Positions 22,400-33,489 of a stretch of 64,000 nucleotides of DNA are shown in pieces. A program made the position numbers and the translations under genes. Source of the DNA: Brachionus plicatilis. Lineage: Eukaryota > Rotifera > Eurotatoria > Ploima > Brachionidae. Where the stretch lies: positions 8,310 through 72,309 of the forward strand of contig QEOQ01000424.1 in NCBI GenBank assembly GCA_010279815.1. Direction: 5' to 3'. The notes under the pieces were generated by a model. That model saw nothing but the letters and a program-made list of their open reading frames with translations. It did no database searches and had not been told where the DNA came from. Within the stretch, counting starts at the first letter, position 1. Each line of letters opens with the position of its first letter.

Positions 22400-22440
22400 G
22401 ATCGATGCGTTAAGACCAAAGGTGGCCTTCTTCAGGATCT
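22400..22440 (-). mobile_element. Penelope-like / hammerhead-type motif, tentative
   Basis: On the minus strand CCTGAAGAAGGCC is followed by ACCTT, then GGTCTTAACGC and ATCGATCG. The layout matches the widespread retroelement block CTGAnGA - GGCC stem - GGCC - GAAAC, i.e. a hammerhead core, here with TTAAC in place of GAAAC. No reverse transcriptase lies next to it. This is recognition by pattern only. Confidence 0.3.
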
Positions 22441-23265
22441 TAGATTTGAGGATAATAGTTTTTTTTAAAAAAAAACATATAAAAAGATATTCAAAAATTT
22501 ATTTGAGAAAGCATTTTTAGAAAAAATAAAACATAATAATAAAACAAAGAATTTGAAATTAAAAAAAATTTTACAACAAAGTATAAAATTATTTTAGGCG
22601 TGTGCTAATTCATTAACTAAAATTGCTGATTTTTTACCAATTTTACTAGATGAATATAAAAATGGCTCACATTTCATAAAATTACTTAGTTAATTTAAAA
22701 ATGTAAATTTATTTTAAAAATCAATTTTGATGCTAGTTTTTTCAATATTTAATTAAATTTCAAAAAAAAATAATTTTCTATTTAACTTTTTTTAAATTTT
22801 TTATTTATCCTTTGCCTCTATATGAACCAAATTGTAATAAGCAAAGAATTATTGAGATCTTAATTAGAAATCAGATTACAGAACTCATATTTTCATCAAA
22901 ATTCATACCATAATATTCTTAATTATCTAAATATTGTTCTTATTCAAAAAAAAAATCTAATTGTACAAAACATCCTTCTCTGGCTTAAAAAGATTCTCTA
23001 TCTGCTGATTTTTAGTTTTTTTAAAGTATAATTATGTTTAATTTATAATTTAAATACGATTTAGAAAAATTAATAAGAATAATATTAGTTATGCAAATTT
23101 AGGAAAAAAATTTTTTTTTTAGTAATTTTAGTAAAAAAATAATAAATCGCCATTATTTTATAATAGACGTGCAAAACTTAGAGTTTTTATATATTCAATT
23201 TAGACATTTTTTTTATTTTAAATAGTTATTTGAAACTAAAGAAAAATATTTATTATTTATTAACG
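22441..23265. other. intergenic AT-rich DNA
   Basis: No gene or bounded repeat is seen; long A and T runs dominate. Confidence 0.4.
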
Positions 23266-23273
23266 GTTAATAC

Positions 23274-23385
23274 CAGAGTTGTTTAAAAGTCACAAGTCTC
23301 AAGTCAAGTCCAAGTCCACACTTTTTTATTTTTTTTAAATAAGTTCAAGTCCGGGCTTTAAAATTTTGAAAAAATTTTAGATGAT
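23274..23385 (+). mobile_element. hAT-type MITE, left part only
   Basis: Starts CAGAGTTGTTTAAAAGTC and continues with the CAAGTC-rich left arm and GGGCTTTAAAATTTTGA, as in the complete copies at 27038 and 45672. The right half and right duplication are missing. Confidence 0.6.
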
Positions 23386-23769
23386 CTTCTGAATGATTTA
23401 AACTATTGAAGTGAATTGATACTTCAGAAAATCTGTCAATATTACTTAATGTATAAGTTAGTTAACAAATTTTCTTTTTTTTATCATGAACTTTTTTTTA
23501 AAAAATATGTTATTTCAAACGAAAAGAAGGACTAATTTCCATTCTAAACAACCTGAGATTCCATCCCAAACTATATTTTAAATAAATAAAAATTATCAGA
23601 ATTTTAATAATTGTTTAAAAAATTAAACGAAGTCCGGGGCGGAGCCCTGTTTTAGGGATTCGGGTATTTTATAGACTAGAAAAATATTAGTTAAAATTAA
23701 AATTAATATTTAAACCATAAATTAATTAAAATCTTTATTTTAAATATGAAAAAGTACATAAAGTACAAA

Positions 23770-25550
23770 AAGGACCAGGATAAAACAAAAGGCATCAAAT
23801 ACATTCTGCACTATAAATAATCACAAGTTGCACTATAATATTTAAATTGCACTATAATATTTATATGCACTTTATTAATCAAGGCTGCACTATAAAAAAC
23901 ATTCTTACACTATTATATTCTTTAATAAGCACTAATATAATTTTTATTTTGCACTAAAATAATCTTTACTAAGCACTAAATTAATGTTTAAAAAGCATTA
24001 AAATAATTTTGGACCTGAACTATTTTAATTCATTTTTAGATAAATATATACAACAAGCACTATTTTTGTTCGAAAACTTAATTTTTTTTAAACATAAGAA
24101 AATACAAATTATAATTACAAATATGTGAATTAATTTTGGAGAGAAAAAAAATATAGTAATACATACATAAGAATAATAATAATAATTATCAAAAATCTTT
24201 ATTTTTATCAGAGTCTGAAACAGAGGAATTGACTGTGAAGTTTTCTTTCAAGAAGGATGATCACAATAGATATTTCCCTTATATCAAAATTAGTTGAATT
24301 TTTATTACTAAAAGAGATGTTAAACAGTCTTTTAATTTTTTAATTTATTTCTAATTTTAAAATAACTAAATAAAAATAATCTACCTTAAAAAACTTTAAA
24401 TCAAGACACTTATTCAATGTTTAGTAGGTTGAGATGATTGAAAAAATTACTAATGCGAGAACGGATAAATTTAGACTTTGGTGGCAAAATAATAATATTA
24501 AATGGGATTGGTTTCAATATTTATTTAAAATATTCAAAAAATTGTCAATACAGTTAAAATACTCAAAATTCAAATCAAATCACATGATTTTAATACTTTA
24601 TTTAAATGAAATAAAACATAAATTAAAAAAAGCAAAACAACAGATTTGTTCAGAATTTTGTCTAGTTATGTTTAAAATAAAAAAAATTGGTTTATTAAGT
24701 AATCCCTGGGACTACATACAATTAAACTGAAAAAAATTCTTTTTAACTTTTTTCAATAAAAAATTTGCACACCCTTTTTTCAAACAAAACTATATACCAG
24801 GGTGTAGAAAATTTTATGCTCTTTCAGAATATATATAATTTTAAAAAAGATTTTTATTTTATCTTTGAGTAATTGAGTCTGAAATATCTACAACTTTTTA
24901 AAGGGTTAGTTCTTTTTTGACACCTGGATATAAAATTTTCTTTTTTGTCCCCCAAAAAAAAATGAAATCTAGGGTTTCAAAAGACGTAGTTTACGAATTT
25001 TAAGTCAAAAATTCAGATAGCACTTAAGTTTTGAATTTCTGGAACCTTGCCAAGTCATGATGATCTATCGTTGAGTTACTAGCTCTTAATTGTTTTAATT
25101 TCTAAATAAGTAGCCGCAAGGAATTTATAAAAGGGACGGAAAATAAAATAAAATAAGCTTTTTTGAAAATAAAAATAAATATAAAGTCTAAATTAATATT
25201 TAAAATTATTTTAGTTCAAATCAAAAATTATTTTAGTTCATGTCAAAAATTATTTTAGTTCATGTTAAAAATTATTTTAGTGTAACTGAAAAATTATTTT
25301 AGTTCAAATTAGAAATTATTTTAGTAAAAATCAAAAATTATTTAAGTGCAAGGTGATTTATAAAGTAAAATTTTGAAATATAAAAGTTCTGATTTGAATT
25401 ATTTTGGTTAAAAACCGAATAATTCAGTGCACATTAAATAATGTAATACTTTTTGGAAATAATATAGTGCAGTTTGGTATTAAAAAAAGTGCAACTTCTG
25501 ATTAATTTATAGTGCAACATTAAATACAAGCCAAAACAAAATAAAATTAA
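23770..25550. mobile_element. foldback element C with about 22 iterated units
   Basis: The left arm (about 23810-24040) has about eleven 19-23 bp units on the pattern TGCACTAAAATAATTTTTA. The right arm (about 25190-25530) carries about as many in inverted form, TTATTTTAGTTCAAAT and TTATAGTGCAA. Outer parts of both arms match (TGCACTATAAATTAATCA). The interior holds a short frame at about 24180-24297 (SETEELTVKFSFKKDDHNRY) and a 98-codon Lys-rich ORF at 24434-24730 that resembles nothing I recognise. Exact termini and target duplication are not resolved. Confidence 0.6.
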
Positions 25551-26097
25551 GAAAAAGTACAGAAAGTATTTTAACTTAATGTTTTCATTGTTTACCTCAT
25601 TTTCTTCTTTTTTTATTAATAATTGAGACAGGTAGAACGAAACATACAAAAAGAAAATAAAAACATATAATAAATTTAAAATTAAAGATAAAAAGTAAAT
25701 GTTCAAATCCTTTGCGAAAATAGACGAATTAACTTTTTCACATAAATTTACAAGTATTTTAACACATTTTTTATCATTATTAGTTCAAAAATTAAAAAAC
25801 TAATAAATTTTTCAAATTCGAGAGTTTTAAATATTTCTTTAAACCATTCTTGAATTATATTTAGTCTAAATTTGGTTTCATTTTAACTATTTAGGTTATT
25901 TTTTATATAACTTATGTTTTATCTCTTTTTGATTTTTTATAGTTTATGTTTTTTTCTCTTTTCCATGTGTTTTTTTCTCTCTTTTTATGTTTTTTTCTAC
26001 CTCACCCTTAATAATTTTGAGTAAAACCCAGGGATCGTCCCAATGGCAACAGCCTTCGTTTGCATTGCAAAGTTTTTTTGTTTTTTTATTAGAAAAT
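25551..26097. other. intergenic, with an element-E-like end
   Basis: 25870-26010 shows iterated TTATGTTTTTTTCTCT units ending in TACCTCACCC, matching the right arm of element E (TACCTCGTCC at 15569-15578). A left partner was not found, so it is a partial copy. The rest is featureless. Confidence 0.4.
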
Positions 26098-26640
26098 ATA
26101 GGCAAATTGAAGTTTCAGATCAAATTTTAAGATCAAAACGATCATTTAAAATTTTAAAAATTAATTAATCTAAAGGTTTTGATAATTTTTAAAAAATAAA
26201 TACTTAACATCACTAGACATTATATGTCTAGTAATGGTTCATTATCAAATTAGCATCAAAATGATTGATCTCTAATTTATTTAACAAAAAAAAATCAATA
26301 ATTTAAATAATTCAGGTTAAGTAATTCAAAAATTCAAATTTATAACTTTTATATCCATTCATTCAAACTGAAATAATTTTATTTTTCTACTTAATTAAAT
26401 TTTAAAACGGTAAATTTTTTTGTCTTTAAACGTAAGTTTTCATTAAAATCAATTAAAATATTTAAACCTATTAAATGTTAATAAAAAGGGATATTTTAAA
26501 ATTTTTAATATGGAAATAAGCTTTACATGACATTTCAAGTAATTGCTTTTGAAAAAATTTATATTTTCTCTATTACTAAAAAAAATATTATAATTTATAT
26601 TTTGATCTTTTGATCTTGATATCAAGCTTCAATTTGCCGA
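26098..26640. repeat. MITE-like element with GGCAAATTGAAG ends
   Basis: The left end reads GGCAAATTGAAGTTTCAGAT and the right end, inverted, GGCAAATTGAAGCTTGATAT, about 540 bp apart. A perfect-looking hairpin word CTAGACAT-TAT-ATGTCTAG sits near 26214-26233. A related end (GACAAATTGAAGTTTGAGAT) occurs at about 63628. Confidence 0.5.
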
Positions 26641-26799
26641 AAAATAGAACCTTTTTTAATAAATAAATAAAGTCTAGGACTGCAAGAATATTTGAAGATT
26701 TTAAGGATTTTGTTTTGAATTTTTTGAAGATAACTATTAATTTTTTTTAACATGAACTCAACTTCATAATTATCATATATCTGTAATGGTGAACGTTGT

Positions 26800-26985
26800 G
26801 TAGTTTGTTTTTGTTATTATGATAGCTCTTTGCTAATACATTGCTCTTAGCCATACCAGTTCAATCTTGTCCAACTAATTCTTAAACTCATTTACAGATT
26901 TAGAGTGAACAATCTCTGCTGGTAACCTGTTCCATAGGCTTATCACACTGTTGGTAAAGAAGTGTAATCTCTGGTTGCAATTGAT
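26800..26985 (-). mobile_element. LINE C-terminal fragment
   Basis: On the minus strand the frame reads NCNQRLHFFTNSVISLWNRL, then PAEIVHSKSVNEFKN, then a stop and LDKIELVW. This is the characteristic C-terminal block of non-LTR reverse-transcriptase proteins (FFTxRVIxxWNxLPxxVV). It is a different subfamily from the 47915 element. Confidence 0.75.
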
Positions 26986-27037
26986 AATTATAAAATTGTT
27001 TTATTTTTTTTTTAAAACTTTATTTACCAAATTTTAC

Positions 27038-27334
27038 CAGGGTTGTTTAAAAGTCACAAGTTTCAAGTCAAGTCTAAGTCCGAACTTTTTTTTTTTATTT
27101 TTCAAAAGTCCGAACAAAAGGCTTAAATTTTTTTTAAAAAAAAAAGTCCAAGCCCGGGCTTTAAAATTTTGAATACTGAAGAAGAAATTTTAGCTAAAAT
27201 TGCAAGAAAATTCTGATATATGGCAAATCTATTGCATTAGATAACCCAAGAGTATATAAATTTTTTGATATAAAGCCTGATCTAGAAAATTTAAAATAAA
27301 AAAATTTTTAAGTCTGGACTTTTAAACAACTCTA
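27038..27334. mobile_element. hAT-type MITE, complete
   Basis: 297 bp. Left end CAGGGTTGTTTAAAAGTC, right end GACTTTTAAACAACTCTA. The octamer AATTTTAC flanks both sides (27030-27037 and 27335-27342), an exact 8-bp duplication typical of hAT transposons. The interior shares a landmark (TAGATAACCCAAGAGTATAT) with copies at 43503 and 45672. There is no coding capacity. Confidence 0.85.
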
Positions 27335-27342
27335 AATTTTAC

Positions 27343-29628
27343 GTAAAAATGAGAAATTTTTTTTAAATTTTCATCATAAAATTAATTAAATATTTTGGAA
27401 AAGAAGAAAATTTAAAATTTTTCTTACCAAAATCCTCATTTTTTGATTGTAAGAATTTTAGAACTATTTTACTAAAATTCACGTATTTTAATGTAATTTT
27501 GCGTAATTTTCCGTAAAATTTAATGTCCTAACCGATTAATATTTACGTAAAATTAAGTAATTTAGCCCATTTGGAAAATTTCATATTTCAATACATCTCT
27601 TTTTAATTTCAGCTTATTTTACGCTATTTTTATTTTTTGATTTTATTATATTTTATTTTATTTTTTTTTTATTTTTTTCTGAAAAAGCTAGAGCTGGGTG
27701 AAGTAAAAAAATAATGAAATATGAAAGCTTTATATTTAAAATATGATTTGGAGTGGGGGACTGGGGTGTTTTGAGTTTTGAACTTCGATTATGAAAAAAG
27801 GACTGCACCTTTAGACGAAAATAACTAATAAATAAATTATTCCAGATTGATGAATATGTATTTTTGATTGATATGATGATTTTATTGAAAAATAAAACAA
27901 TTTAATTTTCATGCACTTCTTCTCCAGCCCTAAAAATAATTAAAAACAAAACTAAAAATTTGATTGATTTTCCTAGAAGTTAGTTCAAGAATAATTTCTC
28001 TCTTCTTCCTCCTTGATATCTTATACAAGCCGTGTTCTAACAAAAATTATCGCCAATGTTCAACTAATTGATAAGCTTAGCATGTGCAGCACTCTCTCAC
28101 CTTTTTAGTCTCAGTTAGGCAATTTAATAAATTAAAATGGCCCAAACTTAAAGGATTAGAGTTTTTTTAGTTTTAGGAAATTTAAATCAAAATCGATTTT
28201 TTATTTAAAAATAAAATAAAACATGATCGACTGAGTTCTTTACATTAGTTCTAAAATTTGAGCCAAAATTTACCTATAATTCTTCTCAATCATAAATCGA
28301 AATTACAATTAAAAAGAAATCGATTTTTACGAAGGAGTTTTTGGCTTTTTTGAGGCAAAAATTTTCAGAACAGTTGTTCGACAGGCAAAATGATCTATTC
28401 GCAATTTTTTTCTGACCAAATTTTTTCCAGCTATTTGGCATTTTATTTGGTACTTTTCTCATTAATCAATTTTGAACTTCAGGTCTAAAGTTGCTTGGCA
28501 TTAAAAGAAAATCAATGTCAAAATGACTTGCAATAATTTATACATTACCTTCTCTATAAATGTATCCATTTAAATTTAACCTTTAAATTTATGTAATTTC
28601 AAGATTAGTTTGAATAGAGATACATTCCAAAATTAATAATTTATTGCCAGATTTTTTACCTTAAGCTCTTAATCAGTTGTTCTAGTCTAACTGCGCACAG
28701 TATCTTCATAATGTAAAAAATTTATTTGAATAAAATTAGAAAAATATGTATTTTTAAAAATTTTGGTAAAATAAAAAAAATTTTACATCGTTCCATTTTC
28801 ATATTTTTAGATTTTTGTGCAATAAATCTTCCAAATTGTTTAGCTATCAAAGCTAAAAATAAAAATTTCATAAAAAATATGAGAATGTAAAAATTTTAAA
28901 TTTTTTTAACATTTGGGTGGCTTTAAACTGCCTTTGATTTTTGATTTATTTAATTATTTTTTTCAAATAACGAGAGTGCATCATTGCATAGAGTAATTTT
29001 TATTAAGAGGCTTTTTTTGGTATATTAATTTTTTAAAAGAGCTTTATTTATAGATTCAAAAATTAAGTGTCAAAAAAAAGATCAATTAATTAATAAATTT
29101 TTGTTCGTCTAAGAAAAAAGACTATTAATTTTTTTAATGTATTTGTGCTATAGCTTATAATTTTTGATAAATTTACGTCTTGACACAATATTTTAAATCC
29201 ACCTTATTTTTTGATACAAATCATCGGCTTTTATTTTATTTTTTTGTCAATATTAATGGTGAATCATTATAGTAAAGCCCTATTCCCCTGTTATTTCGAC
29301 AAAACGCCTTAGAAGTCATGTAAAAATTAAAAATAAAAGGCCAAAGAAGTGAGTTATTTGCTTCACATTTTTTTTCTTGAACAGGGAAATAAATTGCCTG
29401 GTAGTGTTGTAAAAATTTTTATAAATTTTTTATTCAGATAACAAAGCTAGCAGGAGAACATGGAATATTTTGTTTAAAAAAAAAAAAAAAAATTATGCTA
29501 AATTGGCCTTTAGTATTCAAGAAAAAAGTTAGAGAATAAAATAATTTAATATATCATAAACAAATAATTTTAGTTATTTCTTTAAATTAAATTACAATAC
29601 ATGATAAACTCGAATCTTTGTTTTTTTC
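27343..29628. other. intergenic AT-rich DNA
   Basis: No gene is supported. 27475-27560 is rich in TTACGT/ACGTAA words, like other decayed MITEs here. A stretch at 28010-28110 is somewhat GC-richer without a usable frame. Short inverted words (CCCTGTTATTTC near 29288 and GAACAGGGAAATA near 29380) hint at another small element. Confidence 0.4.
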
Positions 29629-30160
29629 GAAAAAGACCGGTCTTTTAGACCGTCCTTTGAATAGGACCGGTCATTTGCAAACGGACGGTCTAAAAGACCG
29701 GTCTTTCCAGGACCGCCATCCAATTCAGATAGCACTAAAGCTTTGATTTTGTTGAACTTTATGTATTCGAAAAGTTGTTTTCTTTTTTTCTCAAAAATTA
29801 AAAATTGTAATTCTTAAAATAGGCTTCAAAGAGATTTTTCAATTAATAAATGATAAAATAATTTTTTTAAAAGATATCACGAAATTATTATTTTGAACAT
29901 GTAAATTCTGAGATCTAATTTAATGTAAAAATCATGATCGAATTTTTTTAAAAATATTTTATTTTTTTGTTCGTAAAATTTACAAGATCTTCTATATTTC
30001 TATTCTAAAATTTTTTTAGAATTATTATCAACTATCTTTAGAAGCATATTTAATTTTATTTTAAAAAGTAATCAATTTAAAAAATTAAATTTAGACGAGA
30101 TTCGAAAATTCTCACTAAAAAAAAAGAGATGAATATTAAAATCGACCCCCGGTCTTTTTC
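29629..30160. mobile_element. MITE-like element with GACCGG hairpin
   Basis: Ends GAAAAAGACCGG (29629) and CCGGTCTTTTTC (30149-30160) are exact inverted repeats. The left end contains a perfect 24-bp stem (29632-29655 with 29683-29706) around a 27-nt loop, built of AAGACCGGTCTTTTAGACC. No target duplication was recognised. Confidence 0.55.
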
Positions 30161-31014
30161 ATGATCACTCAAAATTACTAAGTAAAGCAAAAAAAATATT
30201 TTACACAATTGCATTTTTTATTTATTTTATATTGTAACATGGGGGAATTATTCAATGTTCAAAATTCAAATTTTATTAATAACTTTATGTTATGTTGTTC
30301 AAATTTTTTGTTCTTTAGTGTGAATTTTAATCTCAAAAAAACTATTGGGACAATTAGTGAGATTTAGCTAAATTTTAAATTTGATTTCAGGTGTTTTTTA
30401 TCACGAAAATGTTTGATTACATCCGACCTAATAAAATCTCTAACTTATCTTAAATTAAGAATCCAAATAAAAAAAAATCTTAGCATCTGTCAATAAACAA
30501 GCTGACGATCTTTAATGGGGTGAATACATGGGGTAAATTGGTAAATAGGGTTCCATAACTTTATTCCAAAAATTTACCAAATTTCCCCGAAAAATAACCA
30601 ATATGACCGAATTACCCCGTTTGCCCGAGAATTTATTCCTTTTTCTCAAAAATTTGCATATAAATTTACAAAATTTATTTTTTGGAAATTATTTGGATAA
30701 ATTTTATTATACTGAAGATAATTTTTTACGGAAAGTATTGTTTGCAAAAATTTTATAATAATTTTAAAAATAGAATTTTGATTGTAATATTTATTAAAAT
30801 AAAATTATAGCCGATATCTTTAATTATTTAAATAAGTAAAAAGAAAATTCACAATTATCTAAATCAATTTTGATATCAATTGTTAAAAGTATAACAGATT
30901 CGTTCAAATTATTTTTTAAAAATTCAGTAGTATTTGTGATATTTCATCTGATTCAACAAAATCGTGATGAGGACTAAAAGTTTTTTTTTAGGATATATTC
31001 AAATATTTTCCCCT
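30161..31014. other. intergenic AT-rich DNA
   Basis: No gene or bounded repeat can be supported in this stretch. Confidence 0.4.
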
Positions 31015-31460
31015 TTTATATATCTGTATTAAACTCTTTCCCATCTGTATAAATAGTGTTGGTATTTGTCTTGAACATTTTTATGATCTGAACTAATTAA
31101 TTTTTTTCCAAAATGGGCTTCAAAAAAGTTGATTTTTTTACCATTTTGTTTATAAACTCTAACCAGTTTTGGTTCCAAAATTCCTTTAATTTAAAACGAA
31201 CTTCGGATGTAAGCTTATTAAAAATTATCTTAAAAGAAGGACATCTGGTTCTTTGGAGTAGTCTTGTAACTTTTCTTCGTTCCTTGATTAGTGTTCCAAT
31301 ATTTTTTGGTGAGCTAGACTTAAAAAACTTTTATGTGTAAAGCGGAATACTTTTTTAAGCAGCATTAATTATCTTTCCTGATATTTTTTCATTAAGCTCA
31401 TCAATGTTTGTTATCGAACTAATGTTTCTTTATGAGGACTTTAGAATGTCACGGTAAAGT
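31015..31460 (-). mobile_element. LINE fragment, region upstream of RT domain
   Basis: Aligns by eye with 42550-42775 (shared words GGTTCCAAAATTCCTT and GATGTAAGC). That fragment lies immediately N-terminal to a recognisable reverse-transcriptase start. It has many stops and is inactive. Confidence 0.55.
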
Positions 31461-32710
31461 TCCCAATTTGCTTTTTTTTAAGTCAAAATTAGAATTGAAA
31501 CTTTTACTGTAATTTAATTGAATTGGGAAATGATCATTCAACATGTCAAATTCTTTTAGAACTTTGAAGTTTTTATGACTTCTTTTGACCATTTAAAATG
31601 AAATATAATTAAATCAAACCAAATTTTTTTTCCCTAATTTATTTTCAAGAATATCATTTAAATTTTGTAATGAATTAATTTAAAAAACTAATAAAAACCA
31701 TTAAAAAAAATAAATTCTGAATTTTAATTTAATAATTTAAATTCCACATGTTTAAAATGCCCTAAAACCTCCTTTTTTCATTGTAATTTAAAAAAGAAGA
31801 TTTTTAACTTCCCGGGTCTTTTAAAAAAAAATTTAGTGTTAAGCTTTTAATTAAAAATATTAAGTAAATACTAGATTTAAAAAATTAAATTATCAAAATT
31901 TTGACACAAGGAGAAAAATATTTATTTTCTGTCTATTTCATTTACAATTTATTAAGAAATCTTTAATTTATTAAAGTGCTGAATTTTTTGAGTTTTCTGG
32001 ACAATTTTTTATTTTTGAAGTCGAAAAAAATCAAAATTTTAAGCAAAAAAAAATTTCCCAAAATAAAGGCAAAATTAAGCTCTTTTTGAGTTCGATCAGA
32101 GAACAGTGTACTTCCTTTATTCCAGACGTTGATAAAGGTTTAATTGAGACACTAATCTACATTTTGATTGACATAGACTTTCAAAAAACTCTAAATGTAA
32201 GACAGTCAATCAGTTATCAGGTTTTTCCGACATGCATGCTTTCATTTTTTATCAAAGCGTTCAACGTGACAAAATTTCTCAATATATTCTTAAAAATCTT
32301 CTTGTTCGATAAAAAAAATAAAAATTTACAAAAAAAAAAGATTTAGAGAAATTTTACAATGATTTTGTGATTTTAAAATATATTTTAAAAAATATCAAGA
32401 CAGAATGAACTTTAAAAAAATAAAGTAATGAATAATGAGTCGTAAGCATTTTTTTTTGATACAAATTTTTTTAATAATATACATCGCTAGAATTGATATT
32501 AATTGAATCAATAAAATAAAATTTAAAAATTTTTTTTAGAAAGATTTTTGTAAAAAATTTTGTGAAATATTTAATTTTTATTTTAAAAAAAATTGTATTT
32601 AAAATAGGGCTGTGTTAAGGACCTTAATTTTTTAAATCCATGATTCGATCAATTTTTGATTTTCGATTACTCAAAATTTTTAAAAAAATGCAGCCTGAAA
32701 AGGGGGTCTT
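31461..32710. other. intergenic AT-rich DNA
   Basis: Contains an 86-codon open frame at 32086-32346 with no ATG start (first codon TTG) and no recognised motif; I do not call it a gene. Otherwise featureless. Confidence 0.4.
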
Positions 32711-33487
32711 TTGCCGCATGGAAAATTATTCTCTGCTAAATTATTCTATAAAAAAAAAAAGAAAAGAAGAATATTTTTCGATTTAGTAATTTTTTTGTAA
32801 ATTAAAACAAGAAACATTATTTAATGGTCATTTATTTTCACTAAACGTTAATTTAAAAAAAATTAAATCGTCAATTTAATGTTTTATTCGTAAATTTAAA
32901 ATATAAGTTGTCACAAAATTTAGTTAAATGTCAATTAATGAATTTTACACAGTCAAGTAAAAAATAATATCTTCAATTAATGAACTAATTTTATCAGTTA
33001 AAAAAATAAAGAAATCAATTATAGTAATAGCTTTGAACAAAAAAAAATTATAAATTTTTACAATACTAATTTTTTTGATTGCTTTTTTGCTTTCCTCTTA
33101 TATTTCCTAAATGAATATCTCATGCTTCGGCTATAAAGGAATCGAATAATTCAAGACTTTTTGACTAGTCTCCCGAAGAAATTCCTGGGACGATTCTAGT
33201 AAATTATTAAACAGTAATTGATGAAAAATTTTTTTGAAATTTAATTTTTTCAAGATACAATCAATTAAAATTATGCTGGTTAATTATTCTCATTGACAAT
33301 TAATAGTTTTAAGTTTTATTTAATTAAAAAACATTCTCTAATACATTTTAGTTCTATGTAATATTAATAATTGTCATTTAATCTTTTTAATCATACCTAA
33401 TACTTTCAGATGACGATTAATACATTTAATTGACATTTTTTATATTGACTTTTAATCAAAATAAATGACGCTTTAATATGCGGCCTT
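32711..33487. mobile_element. foldback-like element G, no ORF
   Basis: Ends contain TTGCCGCAT (left) and ATGCGGCC (right). Between them, both arms hold iterated words of the type TGTCAATTAATG (left) and, inverted, AATTGACATTT, TGACGATTAATA and TGACGCTTTAAT (right). Arm order is inverted as in the other foldback elements, but units are shorter and more diverged. Confidence 0.4.
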
Positions 33488-33489
33488 AG

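Noticed and set aside
24434..24730. 98-codon ORF treated as an independent gene
   Set aside because: ATG-initiated but Lys/Ile/Phe-rich, lies inside foldback element C, no recognised motif; listed only as element content.
25190..25340. CRISPR-like spaced repeats
   Set aside because: Units are contiguous, diverged and inverted relative to another arm; the genome is eukaryotic.
25434..25706. Membrane-protein-like 90-codon minus-strand frame
   Set aside because: Lies across the inverted AT-rich arm of element C; hydrophobicity follows from poly-T composition.
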